Positions 42,821 through 51,764 of a DNA stretch of 64,000 bases are shown in pieces (position 1 is the first letter of the stretch; each line of letters begins with the position of its first letter). The notes under the pieces are model-generated. The model worked only from the letters and a program-made list of their open reading frames with translations. It did not search any database and was not told where the DNA came from. The position numbers were made by a program, and so were the translations under genes. Origin of the DNA: Microbacterium sp. No. 7 (GTDB lineage Bacteria > Actinomycetota > Actinomycetes > Actinomycetales > Microbacteriaceae). The DNA lies in assembly GCF_001314225.1 (NCBI RefSeq), contig NZ_CP012697.1, forward strand, positions 3,162,001-3,226,000, read 5' to 3'.

Positions 42821-44002
42821 TCACGGTGCGGTGGGGGCGTTCTTCGCGGCGGGCCGGCGGCGGGTGCCGGGCGTCGTGGGCAGCACCGTCACGATCACGC
42901 ACGCGATGCCGCCGACGAGCAGATAGAGCACGCCGGCCCAGTACTGGCCGGCCCAGTCGCGGGTCGTGCCAAGGTACATCAGCAGCACGCCGAGGCCGAC
43001 GATCGCCGCCCAGGCGTAGAAGACGAGCACGGCCTCGCGATCGGTGTGCCCCATGTCGAGCATGCGATGGTGCAGGTGCTCGCGGTCGGGAGAGAAGGGC
43101 GACTTGCCGCGCGCGAGGCGCCGCACGACCGCCATCCCGAAGTCGAGCAGGGGCAGCAGCACGACCACCACCGGCAGGAGGATCGGCAGGAACGCGCCGA
43201 GCAGCTGGGAGCGGCCGAAGACGTCGTTGTCGCCGAGCATGCGCGGGTCGAGGCTGCCGGTGAGGCGCACGGCGGCCGTCGCCATGAGCAGGCCGATCAT
43301 GAGGGCGCCCGCGTCGCCCATGAACATGCGGGCGGGGTTCCAGTTGAACGGCAGGAATCCGAGGCACACGGCCACGAGCACGATCGCGAGGAACGCCGCG
43401 AGGTTCGAGTAGCTGCTCGAGCCCTGGTCGCGCACGACCATGTAGGCGTACGCGAAGAAGATCGAGTTCGCGATCAGCGCGACGCCCGCGACGAGGCCGT
43501 CGAGGCCGTCGATGAAGTTGATCGCGTTCATCACGACGACGATCGCGAGCACGCTCAGCGCGAAGCTCTGCCAGCTCGAGACGACGACGAGCTGGCCGAC
43601 GGGAAGCGCGAAGATCTGGATGCCGCCGAAGCCGACCACGATGCCGGCGGCGAGGAACTGCGCGCCGAGCTTGATCATCCAGTCGAGGTCCCAGACGTCG
43701 TCGGCGACGCCGACGAGCACGATCAGCAGCACGGCGCCCAGCACGGCCCAGATCTGCGTCGGGTCCGACCAGAGCACGGCGAAGAAGGGCAGCTCCAGCG
43801 AGAGCCAGTACGACAGGGCGAAGGCCGCCAGCACGCCGAGGAACATCGCGATGCCGCCGAGCCGCGGCGTCGGCACCGTGTGCACGTCGCGCTCGCGGAT
43901 CGCGGGGTACAGCTTGTGGCGCAGCGCCACCCGCCAGACGATCCAGGTGAACGCGAGCGTGAGCGCCGCGGTCACCAGGAGGACGAGCAGGTAGCTCTTC
44001 AC
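42821..44002 (-). CDS. Polyprenyl-phosphate GlcNAc-1-phosphate transferase (WecA/TagO, MraY family)
   Basis: The 393-residue protein has about 11 transmembrane helices and MraY-family signatures: TPRLGGIAMFLG, VGVADDVWDLDW, NAINFIDGLDGLVAGV, FNWNPARMFMGDAGAL and DREHLHHRMLDMGHTDR. It transfers a sugar-1-phosphate from a UDP-sugar to polyprenyl phosphate, starting synthesis of wall teichoic acid, linkage-unit or other surface polymers. The GTG at 44002 overlaps the stop of the Sua5-like gene (GTGA). In actinobacteria this gene commonly lies between sua5 and atpB, as here. Confidence 0.9.
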   Translation of the reverse strand: MKSYLLVLLVTAALTLAFTWIVWRVALRHKLYPAIRERDVHTVPTPRLGGIAMFLGVLAAFALSYWLSLELPFFAVLWSDPTQIWAVLGAVLLIVLVGVADDVWDLDWMIKLGAQFLAAGIVVGFGGIQIFALPVGQLVVVSSWQSFALSVLAIVVVMNAINFIDGLDGLVAGVALIANSIFFAYAYMVVRDQGSSSYSNLAAFLAIVLVAVCLGFLPFNWNPARMFMGDAGALMIGLLMATAAVRLTGSLDPRMLGDNDVFGRSQLLGAFLPILLPVVVVLLPLLDFGMAVVRRLARGKSPFSPDREHLHHRMLDMGHTDREAVLVFYAWAAIVGLGVLLMYLGTTRDWAGQYWAGVLYLLVGGIACVIVTVLPTTPGTRRRPAAKNAPTAP

Positions 44003-44829
44003 GCGCCCGTCCGGTGCGCGTCTTCTTCCGGCGGCGCGTCGCCCTGCGGCTCGTCCCGCGGCGCCTCGCCCTGCGGTCCGGCGTCCGGCGGCGCGGCATC
44101 CGTCGTCGCCGCGTCCGGCGCTTCCGCGTCCGGCGCTCCGGCCTCGGGCGTGCCCGGCTGCGGGTCGTCGGAGAGCAGGAGGTCGCCGAGCACCCCGCGC
44201 AGCGCGTCGCGCGAGATCGTGCCGTCGCGCAGCACGCGCACGCCGCGGCGCGGCGCGACGCACAGGCCGGTCGCGTCGACGATGGTCGACGCGACGCCCG
44301 TCGTCGAGGGCCCGCCGTCGAGGTACACCGCGACGCTGTCGCCCAGCATCCGCAGCGCGTCGTCGACGGTGATCGCCGCGTCGCGCCCGGTCAGGTTGGC
44401 GCTCGACACGGCCATGGGCCCGCACTCCTCGAGCAGCTCGAGGGCGAGGGGCTCCGCGGGCATCCGCACCGCGACCGTCCCCCGCGTCTCCCCGAGGTCC
44501 CACGACAGCGACGGCTGCGCCGGCAGCACGATCGTCAGCCCGCCCGGCCAGAACGCCTCGACGAGCCGCTCGACCTCCTCGGGCACCTCGGCGACGAGCG
44601 CGCGCAGCGTCGTGATCCCCGCGACGAGCACGGGCGGCGGCTGCTGCCGTCCGCGTCCCTTGGCCGCCAGCAGCCGTGCGACGGCGGCCGCGCTGAACGC
44701 GTCGGCCGCGACGCCGTAGACCGTGTCGGTGGGCATGACGATGAGCTCGCCGCGGCCGATCGCCTGGCGCGCCTGACGCATGCCGGTCAGCAGCTGCGCC
44801 TGATCGCGGCAATCGAAGACAGAGGACAT
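43999..44829 (-). CDS. L-threonylcarbamoyladenylate synthase (Sua5/YrdC/TsaC family)
   Basis: The 276-residue protein contains the YrdC domain (about 10-205): MPTDTVYGVAADAF, KGRGRQQPPPVLV, EAFWPGGLTIVL and AVSSANLTGRDA. It makes threonylcarbamoyl-AMP from Thr, bicarbonate and ATP for the t6A37 tRNA modification. The last 60 residues are a low-complexity tail of Ala/Pro/Asp repeats such as PDAEAPDAATTDA, with no similarity to the Sua5 domain. The start follows a TAGACT box by 7 bases, so it begins its own leaderless transcript. Confidence 0.92.
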   Translation of the reverse strand: MSSVFDCRDQAQLLTGMRQARQAIGRGELIVMPTDTVYGVAADAFSAAAVARLLAAKGRGRQQPPPVLVAGITTLRALVAEVPEEVERLVEAFWPGGLTIVLPAQPSLSWDLGETRGTVAVRMPAEPLALELLEECGPMAVSSANLTGRDAAITVDDALRMLGDSVAVYLDGGPSTTGVASTIVDATGLCVAPRRGVRVLRDGTISRDALRGVLGDLLLSDDPQPGTPEAGAPDAEAPDAATTDAAPPDAGPQGEAPRDEPQGDAPPEEDAHRTGA

Positions 44830-44836
44830 CCGTCCC

Positions 44837-44842
44837 AGTCTA
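44837..44842 (-). promoter_or_regulatory. Leaderless -10 box of the Sua5-like gene
   Basis: TAGACT on the minus strand ends 7 bases before the ATG at 44829. It lies just upstream of the terminator-like hairpin that follows prmC. Confidence 0.45.
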
Positions 44843-44846
44843 CGTG

Positions 44847-44872
44847 CGCCGCACGTCCGCCGCCGTGCGGCG
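44847..44872 (-). terminator. Hairpin directly after prmC
   Basis: Perfect 8-base arms CGCCGCAC and GTGCGGCG (44847-44854 and 44865-44872) abut the prmC stop codon. It may separate prmC from the following leaderless gene. Confidence 0.4.
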
Positions 44873-45757
44873 TCAGGCGCGCAGCGCGGTCGTCGCGCGG
44901 TCGCGCCCCGTGAGGTCGGGATGCGTCGCCGCGGCGCGCCACCCGTCGGCCTGCAGCAGCGCGCGGATCGGCGCGCCCTGCCATTCGCCGTGCTCGATCA
45001 CGAGCGTCCCGCCCGCGCGCAGCAGGCGCCTGCCCACGACCGACAGCACGCGCACGACGTCGAGCCCGTCCTCCCCGCCGTAGAGGGCCGCGGGCGGATC
45101 CCAGTCGCGCACCTCGGGATCGCGCGGGATCGCGCCGTCGGGGACGTAGGGCGGGTTGGAGGCGAGCACCGACACGGTGCCGTCGAGCTCCGCGAACGCG
45201 TCGGCGAGGTCGACGAGCTCCACCCGCACGTTGTCCGCCCCGATCTCGGCGACGTTGCGCCGCGCCCACGCGTACGCCTGCGCGGACCTCTCGACCGCGA
45301 ACACGCGCGCGTGCGGCACCTCGGTCGCCATCGCGAGGGCGATCGCCCCCGAGCCCGTGCCCAGGTCGACCGCCACGGGAGCGGCGTCGGGCACCGCGCG
45401 CAGCGCGTCGATCGCGAGCTGCGCGACGATCTCGGTCTCGGGCCGCGGCACGAACACGCCCGGCCCCACGCGCAGCTCGAGATGCCGGAACGGGGCGACG
45501 CCCGTGAGGTGCTGCAGCGGCTCGCGCCGCGCGCGCCGTCGCACGAGCCCGTCGAAGGCCGCGACCGCCGCGTGCTCCGGCGCCGCGTCGCCGCGGAACG
45601 CGGCGGCGGCCAGCTCGCCGCGCGAGAGCCCGAAGACGTGCGCGGCGAGGGTCTCGGCATCCGCGTCGGGGCTGGGGACGCCCGCTCGGGCGAGCGTCGT
45701 CGCGGCCGCGCGCAGGAGCTCGGCGAGCGTCGCGGGCGAATCGTTGCATGCGGTCAT
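44873..45757 (-). CDS. prmC: Release factor glutamine N5-methyltransferase PrmC
   Basis: PrmC methylates the Gln of the GGQ motif in release factors RF1 and RF2. The 294-residue protein has an N-terminal helical domain and a SAM-dependent methyltransferase domain with VAVDLGTGSGAIAL and the catalytic NPPY motif (ASNPPYVPDG). I used the ATG at 45757, preceded by GGTGGAG, over an upstream start. It is normally adjacent to prfA, but here 7.3 kb of other genes separate them. Confidence 0.94.
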   Translation of the reverse strand: MTACNDSPATLAELLRAAATTLARAGVPSPDADAETLAAHVFGLSRGELAAAAFRGDAAPEHAAVAAFDGLVRRRARREPLQHLTGVAPFRHLELRVGPGVFVPRPETEIVAQLAIDALRAVPDAAPVAVDLGTGSGAIALAMATEVPHARVFAVERSAQAYAWARRNVAEIGADNVRVELVDLADAFAELDGTVSVLASNPPYVPDGAIPRDPEVRDWDPPAALYGGEDGLDVVRVLSVVGRRLLRAGGTLVIEHGEWQGAPIRALLQADGWRAAATHPDLTGRDRATTALRA

Positions 45758-45830
45758 GGCGAAGCTCCACCCTACTCCGGCCCCCGCGTGACGAAACGTC
45801 ATCTTCCGTCACGGGGCGCAGCCGCTCACC

Positions 45831-45836
45831 TAGGCT
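45831..45836 (+). promoter_or_regulatory. Possible -10 box of cysK
   Basis: TAGGCT lies about 50 bases before the cysK ATG, leaving a normal leader that contains the AAAGG ribosome-binding site. No clear -35 element is visible. Confidence 0.3.
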
Positions 45837-45886
45837 GAGGGGCGATTCTCGTAACACCGCGAGTCCACCCCGCACGAAAGGCCATC

Positions 45887-46825
45887 ATGCCCGGAATCCA
45901 CTCCGACATCACGAGCGCGTTCGGCAACACTCCCCTCGTCCGGCTCAACCGGGTCGCCGAGGGACTGCCCGGCACGGTGCTCGCCAAGCTCGAGTTCTTC
46001 AACCCCGGCTCCAGCGTCAAGGACCGCATCGGCATCGCGATCATCGACGCGGCCGAGGCCGCCGGCGCGCTGAAGCCCGGCGGCACGATCGTCGAGGGCA
46101 CGAGCGGCAACACCGGCATCGCCCTGGCGCTCGTCGGCGCCGCGCGCGGCTACAAGGTCGTGCTGACGATGCCCTCATCGATGTCGCTCGAGCGCCGTCA
46201 GCTGCTCAAGCGCTTCGGCGCCGAGCTGGTCCTCACCGACCCCGCGGGCGGCATGAAGGCCGCCGTCGCCAAGGCGGAGGAGATCGTCGCGGAGACCCCC
46301 GGTGCCATCCTCGCGAGCCAGTTCGCGAACGCGGCGAACCCCGAGATCCACCGCAAGACGACCGCCGAGGAGATCTGGCGCGACACCGACGGCAATGTCG
46401 ACGTCTTCGTCGCCGGCATCGGCACGGGCGGCACCATCACCGGTGTCGGCCAGGTGCTCAAGCAGCGCAACCCCGACGTCAAGGTCGTCGCCGTCGAGCC
46501 GTCGGCGTCGCCGCTGCTGTCGACCGGCACCCCCGGCCCCGCCAAGATCCAGGGCATCGGCCCCAACTTCGTGCCCCCGATCCTCGACACCGAGGTCTTC
46601 GACGAGATCGTGACCGTCGAGTTCGACGACGCGATCGACACGGCGCGCTCGCTGGGCGCCCAGGAGGGCCTGCTCGTCGGCATCTCGTCGGGCGCCGCCG
46701 TGTGGGCGGCCCTGCAGATCGCCGCACGCGAGGAGAACGCGGGCAAGAACATCGTCGTGATCGTCCCCGACACCGGCGAGCGCTACCTGTCGACGGCGCT
46801 GTTCGACGACCTGCGCGAGGACTGA
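45887..46825 (+). CDS. cysK: Cysteine synthase (O-acetylserine sulfhydrylase)
   Basis: The 312-residue PLP enzyme makes cysteine from O-acetylserine and sulfide. The PLP lysine lies in [12 protein letters not shown] (near residue 45), [10 protein letters not shown] binds the substrate carboxylate, and GTGGTITG binds the cofactor phosphate. The ATG is preceded by AAAGG. The serine acetyltransferase gene follows 21 bases downstream, so the two form the classical cysK-cysE operon that supplies both steps from serine to cysteine. Confidence 0.96.
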   Translation: MPGIHSDITSAFGNTPLVRLNRVAEGLPGTVLAKLEFFNPGSSVKDRIGIAIIDAAEAAGALKPGGTIVEGTSGNTGIALALVGAARGYKVVLTMPSSMSLERRQLLKRFGAELVLTDPAGGMKAAVAKAEEIVAETPGAILASQFANAANPEIHRKTTAEEIWRDTDGNVDVFVAGIGTGGTITGVGQVLKQRNPDVKVVAVEPSASPLLSTGTPGPAKIQGIGPNFVPPILDTEVFDEIVTVEFDDAIDTARSLGAQEGLLVGISSGAAVWAALQIAAREENAGKNIVVIVPDTGERYLSTALFDDLRED

Positions 46826-46846
46826 CACCACACCGAGGAGAGACGG

Positions 46847-47425
46847 ATGCCGCGACCCCAGGCGTTCGAGCGACTGCGAGAAGACCTCGTGGCCGCCAAG
46901 CTGCGCGACCCCGCCGCCCGCAGCACGATCGAGATCGCGCTGCTGTACCCCGGCCTGCACGCCGTGTGGTCGCACCGGCTCGCGCACGCCCTGTGGGTCC
47001 GCGGCATCCGTCTTCCCGCCCGGGCGCTGTCGCAGCTCACGCGATGGCTCACGGGGATCGAGATCCACCCCGGCGCCACGATCGGCCGCCGCTTCTTCAT
47101 CGACCACGGCATGGGCGTCGTGATCGGCGAGACGGCCGAGGTGGGCGACGACGTCATGCTGTACCACGGCGTGACCCTCGGCGGCCGCACCCGCGACGCC
47201 GGCAAGCGCCACCCCACGCTCGGCGACGGCGTCGCCGTGGGCGCGGGCGCGAAGATCCTCGGGCCGATCGTCATCGGCGCGGGCTCGGCGATCGGCGCGA
47301 ACGCCGTCGTCACGCACGACGCGCCCGAGGACTCGGTGCTCACGGGCGTTCCGGCCAAGGTGCGCAAGCGCGCCGGCAGCGAGGACACCCGCGCACTGCT
47401 CACGACCCCCGAGTACTACATCTGA
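46847..47425 (+). CDS. cysE: Serine O-acetyltransferase
   Basis: The 192-residue short-type (EpsC-like) CysE has a helical N-terminus and a C-terminal left-handed beta-helix with hexapeptide repeats ([33 protein letters not shown] and the GGRTRD loop). It ends in TTPEYYI; a C-terminal Ile is the residue that docks into the CysK active site in the cysteine synthase complex. It is co-transcribed with cysK. Confidence 0.95.
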   Translation: MPRPQAFERLREDLVAAKLRDPAARSTIEIALLYPGLHAVWSHRLAHALWVRGIRLPARALSQLTRWLTGIEIHPGATIGRRFFIDHGMGVVIGETAEVGDDVMLYHGVTLGGRTRDAGKRHPTLGDGVAVGAGAKILGPIVIGAGSAIGANAVVTHDAPEDSVLTGVPAKVRKRAGSEDTRALLTTPEYYI

Positions 47426-47474
47426 CCGCGACGCGGCCACCCCCGCCCCTCAGGTACTCACGGCAGAGCCCCCA

Positions 47475-48014
47475 CCCCGCTGGTCGATACGCTCGCGGCG
47501 CAGCCGCGAGCGTATCGAGACCCTCCTAACGGTCCGTTACACGGGTTTCGATACGCCGCCTCCGGCGGCTACTCAACCAGCGGGGGTGCGGGGCCGAGCG
47601 TGCGGATGCGTCCACTCCCGCTGGTCGAGTGCTCGCGGCGAAGCCGCGAGCGTATCGAGACCCTACTAACGGTCCGCTACATGGGTTTCGATACGCCGCC
47701 TCCGGCGGCTACTCAACCAGCGGGGGTGCGGGGCCGAGCGTGTGGATGCGTCCCGTCCCGCTGGTCGAGTGCTCGCGGCAGAGCCGCGAGCGTATCGAGA
47801 CCCTCCTAACGGACCGTTACACGGGTTTCGATACGCCGCCTCCGGCGGCTACTCAACCAGCGGGGATGAGTGGGGCGCGGGTATGGGTTGCGGGTGCGTC
47901 CACTCCCGCTGGTCGAGTGCTCGCGGCGGAGCCGCGAGTGTATCGAGACCCTACCCACGGACCGTTAGATGGGTTTCGATACGCCGCCTCCGGCGGCTAC
48001 TCAACCAGCGGGGT
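47475..48014. repeat. Array of four palindromic repeat units (about 140 bases each)
   Basis: Each unit has a B element (CCCGCTGGTCGAGT, stem, GTATCGAGACC), a short spacer around the palindrome AACGGTCCGTT or a variant, an inverted A element (GGTTTCGATACGCCGCC, stem, CTACTCAACCAGCGGG) and a GC-rich linker. B elements start near 47475, 47616, 47756 and 47905; A elements near 47543, 47682, 47823 and 47971. A and B are reverse-complement variants with different but self-complementary stems. The array occupies most of the 628-base gap after cysE; no gene is seen there. The same elements occur at 26507-26724. Confidence 0.85.
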
Positions 48015-48053
48015 GAGGTGTGCGGACCGGTTGCGAGGGTGCGGGCGATGTCG

Positions 48054-49067
48054 TCAGCGTGAGTGCCCGAGCGGTGCGCCGTCGGCGTCGAACTCGAACC
48101 GTTCGAGCGAGCCCGGGCCTTCGAGGAGGACGGTCGCCGCGGCATCCCGGGAGCGCGGGAGGAAGCGGATCGTCGCCTTCGTGACGTCCTCCCGCCCGAG
48201 GAGGCCGACGAGCGGGTCCGCCAGCCCGTCGAGCATGACGGCGGCGACCGGCTCGCCCGAGCCGATCACACGGACGTTCACGCCGCGCCGCCGGGCTTCC
48301 GCGACGGCGGCGCGGAAGCCCGGATGACGGGGCATGTCGCCGCGGATGAGCTCCCGCACCTCCTCCTCCGTGCGCGCCGCCTCCGCGCGCAGCGCGGCGG
48401 TGATCCCCTCCCCCGCGACGATGCGCTGGAGCAGCGGCTCGACGCGCTGGGCGACCTCCCTCGCCGTGCGACGCTCCTCGGCGAGCGCGGCGCGCTCCGC
48501 GTCGGCGGCGGCGAGGGCGCCCAGCTCTCGAACGAGCGTCCGTGAGCGACGCGACGCGATGAATCGGGTCACCAGGAAGAGGAACCAGCAGGCGACGAGC
48601 GCGGCGAGCGGTTGGAGGACGTGATCGGCGGGGCTGAGCGCCCATCCCGCGAGCATCGAGAACCGGAGCAGGCCCGCCGCGAGCGCGCCCGCGGTCGCGA
48701 GCGTGCCGATGACGGGGTGCCCCCTCGGAACGAGCAGCGACAGGGTGAGACAGATCTGCCCGATCGCGCCGCCGCGGATCAGCACGGTCTCGCGCTCGGC
48801 GACGATGAGAGCGACCGTGACGGCGGACAGCCCGAGCACGAGCGACAGGCGAGGCGCGGAGAGCCGCCCCGGCCGGCGCGTCGTGACCACGACGCAGTTG
48901 GTCATGAGCGTCACGAGGATGAGCCAGTGGGCGGGCCGCCAGTCGGCCAGCGGAGGTGCCAGGCCGGTCACCACCGCCCCGACGAGCACCGCCGTCATCC
49001 CGAAGACGAACGTCGGGCGGGCCAGGGGGCGGGAGAGCCCGGCGTCTACGCGTCCGGCCGTGTCCAC
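48054..49067 (-). CDS. Membrane protein resembling a sensor kinase without catalytic domain
   Basis: The 337-residue protein has about five or six N-terminal transmembrane helices (about 17-150), then a charged Ala/Glu/Arg coiled-coil segment (about 160-240) and a C-terminal alpha/beta region. I see no phospho-acceptor His box and no GxG ATP lid, so it looks like a degenerate kinase or sensor partner. The GTG at 49067 lies inside the 3' end of the true kinase gene (22-base overlap), which implies translational coupling. It probably modulates the kinase encoded upstream; this is inference. Confidence 0.6.
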   Translation of the reverse strand: MDTAGRVDAGLSRPLARPTFVFGMTAVLVGAVVTGLAPPLADWRPAHWLILVTLMTNCVVVTTRRPGRLSAPRLSLVLGLSAVTVALIVAERETVLIRGGAIGQICLTLSLLVPRGHPVIGTLATAGALAAGLLRFSMLAGWALSPADHVLQPLAALVACWFLFLVTRFIASRRSRTLVRELGALAAADAERAALAEERRTAREVAQRVEPLLQRIVAGEGITAALRAEAARTEEEVRELIRGDMPRHPGFRAAVAEARRRGVNVRVIGSGEPVAAVMLDGLADPLVGLLGREDVTKATIRFLPRSRDAAATVLLEGPGSLERFEFDADGAPLGHSR

Positions 49068-50209
49068 AGCATCACCACCGCCGTGCCCGTCCTGCCGCTG
49101 TCGATCTGCACGCGGCCGCCGTCGAGGTCGCTCATCCGTCCGATGATGCTCTCGCGGACGCCGAAGTGATCGGGCGAGATCGCCTCGAGCCTCAGGCCGG
49201 GCCCCTGATCGGCGATGACGACGCGGATCGCACCGCCCGTCACCGTGACGGCACCGCTGCCGCCGCCGGCGTGCCGCACCGCGTTGCGTCCGGCCTCGGC
49301 CGCCGCGAGGCCGATCGCGCCGACGGCGTCGGAGGGCACCGTCCCGGGGCCGACGTCGGACGTGACCTTGAGGCCCGGGGCCGCCGTCTCGATCGACCCG
49401 AGGATGAGCCGAGCCGCCTCCTCGGCGACGAACTCGGTCATCGCACGCTGTTCGACGGGCGCCTCGCTCTGCCGCAGGCGCTCGAGCGCGGTGCCGGCCA
49501 TGCCGCGCAGGGCCGCCGACGGCCGGCCGTCGGCACGGATCACGGCGACGAGCGTGGAGATCACGTCGTCGTGCACGATGCGCTTGAACTCGGACAGGCT
49601 GTCCCTCGCCTCCCGCACGCTCCGCTCCTCCACGTGCAGGCTCTCGACGACGGTGTGCGCACGACTGAGCGCCTGCAGCTGCGGCCGCAGCACGAGGCAG
49701 AGCATGACGTAGATGACGTTCGACGCGTGCACGAACCCGTGGCCGAGGACGAGCAGCGGGATCTCGCCGAGGAAGACGAGCGCGGACAGCGCGGGCGCCG
49801 CGGCGAGCAGCAGGGTCATGCCGACGACGAAGGGCAGCCGGACGACGAGCGCCATCGTGCTGAGCACGGGGGCGTCGAGGAGCCAGGGAAGGATGAAGGG
49901 CGCGTCCGCGGGCGAGCCGCGCCAGGCGGCGTAGGCGGACACGAGCGCGAGGAGCAGGACGAACGGCTGGATCGCCCAGAAGCCGCGGAGCGTCGCGGGC
50001 GGCAGTCCCGACCAGCCGGCGATGCTGGTCAGCTGCAGCACGAGCAGGCCCAGGACCAGCGCGACCCACCACTCGTCGAACGACGGCGCCTCGGCGAGGA
50101 AGAGATTCGCGTTGACCAGCGCGATCACGACCGCGCAGACGGTGATGCCGGCGCCGAGCACCCGGTCGACGGGATGCCAGGCGATCGTGAGCACGCGCCG
50201 CGCCGCCAT
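49046..50209 (-). CDS. Sensor histidine kinase (NarL-type system)
   Basis: The 387-residue protein has about six transmembrane helices (about 17-175), a dimerisation helix with FKRIVHDDVISTL whose His213 is the likely phosphorylation site, and a HATPase domain with AEAGRNAVRHA (N box) and ADQGPGL (G box). The H box resembles the HisKA_3/DesK class that pairs with LuxR-type regulators, and such a regulator gene lies directly upstream with a one-base overlap. No periplasmic sensor domain is visible, so the signal may lie in the membrane. Confidence 0.85.
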   Translation of the reverse strand: MAARRVLTIAWHPVDRVLGAGITVCAVVIALVNANLFLAEAPSFDEWWVALVLGLLVLQLTSIAGWSGLPPATLRGFWAIQPFVLLLALVSAYAAWRGSPADAPFILPWLLDAPVLSTMALVVRLPFVVGMTLLLAAAPALSALVFLGEIPLLVLGHGFVHASNVIYVMLCLVLRPQLQALSRAHTVVESLHVEERSVREARDSLSEFKRIVHDDVISTLVAVIRADGRPSAALRGMAGTALERLRQSEAPVEQRAMTEFVAEEAARLILGSIETAAPGLKVTSDVGPGTVPSDAVGAIGLAAAEAGRNAVRHAGGGSGAVTVTGGAIRVVIADQGPGLRLEAISPDHFGVRESIIGRMSDLDGGRVQIDSGRTGTAVVMLWTRPDA

Positions 50210-50838
50210 CAGGGCTCGACGAGGCCGTCCTCGACCGCGCGACGGTAGAGGTCGACCTTCGTCGGCGCCGCGCGGTCCACGGCGGCGTACTTCGCCCGGA
50301 TGCGGCGGACGTGCTGGTAGACCGTCTGCACCGAGATGAACAGGGCCTCGGCGACGCGCTCGGACGTCTCCCCCGAGGCGTAGAGCGTCAGCACCTCGCG
50401 CTCCCGCGCCGAGAGCCTCGCGCTGACGAACTCCGCGTCGGAGTCGAGCGCGACCGCCCAGTCGATCGACACGGGGACCTGACCGTTCCGCACCGCACGG
50501 ATCGCGTCGCACAGCCCTCGGAGTTCCTCGGTCTTCATGACGATGCCGTCGACGCCCGCCTGCGCCGCGTCTCGAAGCTGCAGCGGCGACACGGCTGCGG
50601 TGTACGCCAGCACGGCGGGCACGACGGGCCGGAGGGTCCGCACGTTCTCCGCGATCGAGGATCCGTCGGCGAGCGAGAGGTCGAGGAGCACGACGTCGAT
50701 CGACACACCCCACTCGAGCAGCCCGGAGACGGTGGACGCGCTCGCGACGACCTGCATGTCGGGCTGCGTGCTGATCATGTTGGATGTGCCGACGAGGATC
50801 GCCGGGTGGTCGTCGACGATGCCGATGCGAATACGCAT
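50209..50838 (-). CDS. LuxR/NarL-family response regulator
   Basis: The 209-residue protein has a receiver domain (about 1-120) with acidic pair Asp9/Asp10, phospho-acceptor Asp53 in VVLLDLS and Lys102, and a C-terminal LuxR-type helix-turn-helix (about 145-200; LSAREREVLTLYASGETSERVAEAL and SVQTVYQHVRRIRAKY). It is the first gene of a regulator-kinase-kinase-like operon on the minus strand. The target genes are unknown; the glycine-rich secreted protein nearby is one candidate. Confidence 0.9.
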   Translation of the reverse strand: MRIRIGIVDDHPAILVGTSNMISTQPDMQVVASASTVSGLLEWGVSIDVVLLDLSLADGSSIAENVRTLRPVVPAVLAYTAAVSPLQLRDAAQAGVDGIVMKTEELRGLCDAIRAVRNGQVPVSIDWAVALDSDAEFVSARLSAREREVLTLYASGETSERVAEALFISVQTVYQHVRRIRAKYAAVDRAAPTKVDLYRRAVEDGLVEP

Positions 50839-50889
50839 GAGTCATTCCCGCGCAGAGGATCGAGACGGGCGCGTCGGATCCCCGACGGC

Positions 50890-51297
50890 TCAGCCGTCCC
50901 GCCGGCGCTCGGCGACCTTCTTCTTGAGGAAGACGGCCGGCAGCAGCCAGGTCGCGAGGGCCGTCACGATCCACACGATCACGGGAGCCACGACCCAGTT
51001 CCACCACGGGGCGCCGATCGACAGCCCGGCGCTCGGGATGAGCACGACGACGAGCAGCGCGACGAAGGACGACACGATGCCGATGCCGCCGAGCAGTGCC
51101 GGCGCGTTGCGCTGGGCGACGCGCGCGAGCCACGGCGCGAGCACGCTCTGCAGCACCGCGAAGATGACGATCGCGAGGACGAACCCCCACGGGTTGCGCC
51201 ACGAGATCTCGAATCCCGGAAGGATGAGATCGGCCGCGATGAGGCCCACCGCCGCCGACACGATGAAGATCAGGGCGCGGATGAGGAATGTGATCAT
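50890..51297 (-). CDS. Phage-holin-like (holin superfamily IV) membrane protein
   Basis: The 135-residue protein has four hydrophobic helices: FLIRALIFIVSAAVGLIAADLILPG, a WGFVLAIVIFAVLQSVL helix, a GIVSSFVALLVVVLIP helix and a WVVAPVIVWIVTALATWLLP helix. A basic tail ends KKKVAERRRDG. This matches the 4-TM family annotated as phage holin in actinobacteria; most members are not in prophages and their role is unknown. The ATG at 51297 is preceded by AGGAG. It lies 51 bases upstream of the regulator gene on the same strand. Confidence 0.75.
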   Translation of the reverse strand: MITFLIRALIFIVSAAVGLIAADLILPGFEISWRNPWGFVLAIVIFAVLQSVLAPWLARVAQRNAPALLGGIGIVSSFVALLVVVLIPSAGLSIGAPWWNWVVAPVIVWIVTALATWLLPAVFLKKKVAERRRDG

Positions 51298-51764
51298 GCG
51301 TGTCTCCTAGTGTCGGGTCTCAGGCTGAGAGCGTATCGCTCCGCGCGTGCCCGCGGAGCGATCTTATGCCCACCCGACAATTCGAATGCGACCGCCGTAC
51401 GAGCGGGGTACGGGAACTGGTTAACGCGGGGACCCGGATATCGGCGCGACCGCCGGAAATCCGGGGGCGGCGGCATCCGGATCGCCCTGCGAACGTACTG
51501 GTCTTGGGAATATCCCGGCCGAAGGGCGAAGCCTAGGCTGGTCGATCGTGCGCGGCCTTTCGGAGCGCTTTTGGGGGCATTTTCCGGTGCGCATCGTGCA
51601 CGGCGTTTTGGGGACGCCGTGACGCGAATGCGTGCCGTCTTCACGTTCTGTCCTGCCGTGCACAGCACACGCAATATTTCTTACGGATCTGGGGAGAGTC
51701 CGCCTGTTCAGGGGTTGGCTGACTTCACGTCGGTAGAGGAAAACGGAGAAATGGGGCAAGATCA
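51298..51764. other. Divergent intergenic region with long leader of the glycine-rich gene
   Basis: This 467-base gap separates the holin-like gene from the glycine-rich protein gene. It is AT-richer in its right half (51640-51764) and holds a small hairpin, CCGTAC with GTACGG, near 51395-51415. I see no confident promoter, regulator site or coding frame. Its length would fit a regulated 5' leader. Confidence 0.4.

Noticed and set aside
47475..48014. CRISPR array
   Set aside because: The repeats are long inverted hairpins with related, not unique, spacers, and there are no cas genes nearby.
47600..48327. Short frames across the hairpin array (for example 47629-48327)
   Set aside because: They arise from the repeated elements, show repeated peptides such as GFRYAASGGYSTSG, and match no protein family.
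50890..51297. Prophage remnant suggested by the holin-like protein
   Set aside because: No integrase, capsid, lysin or attachment site is present; this 4-TM family is common outside phages.
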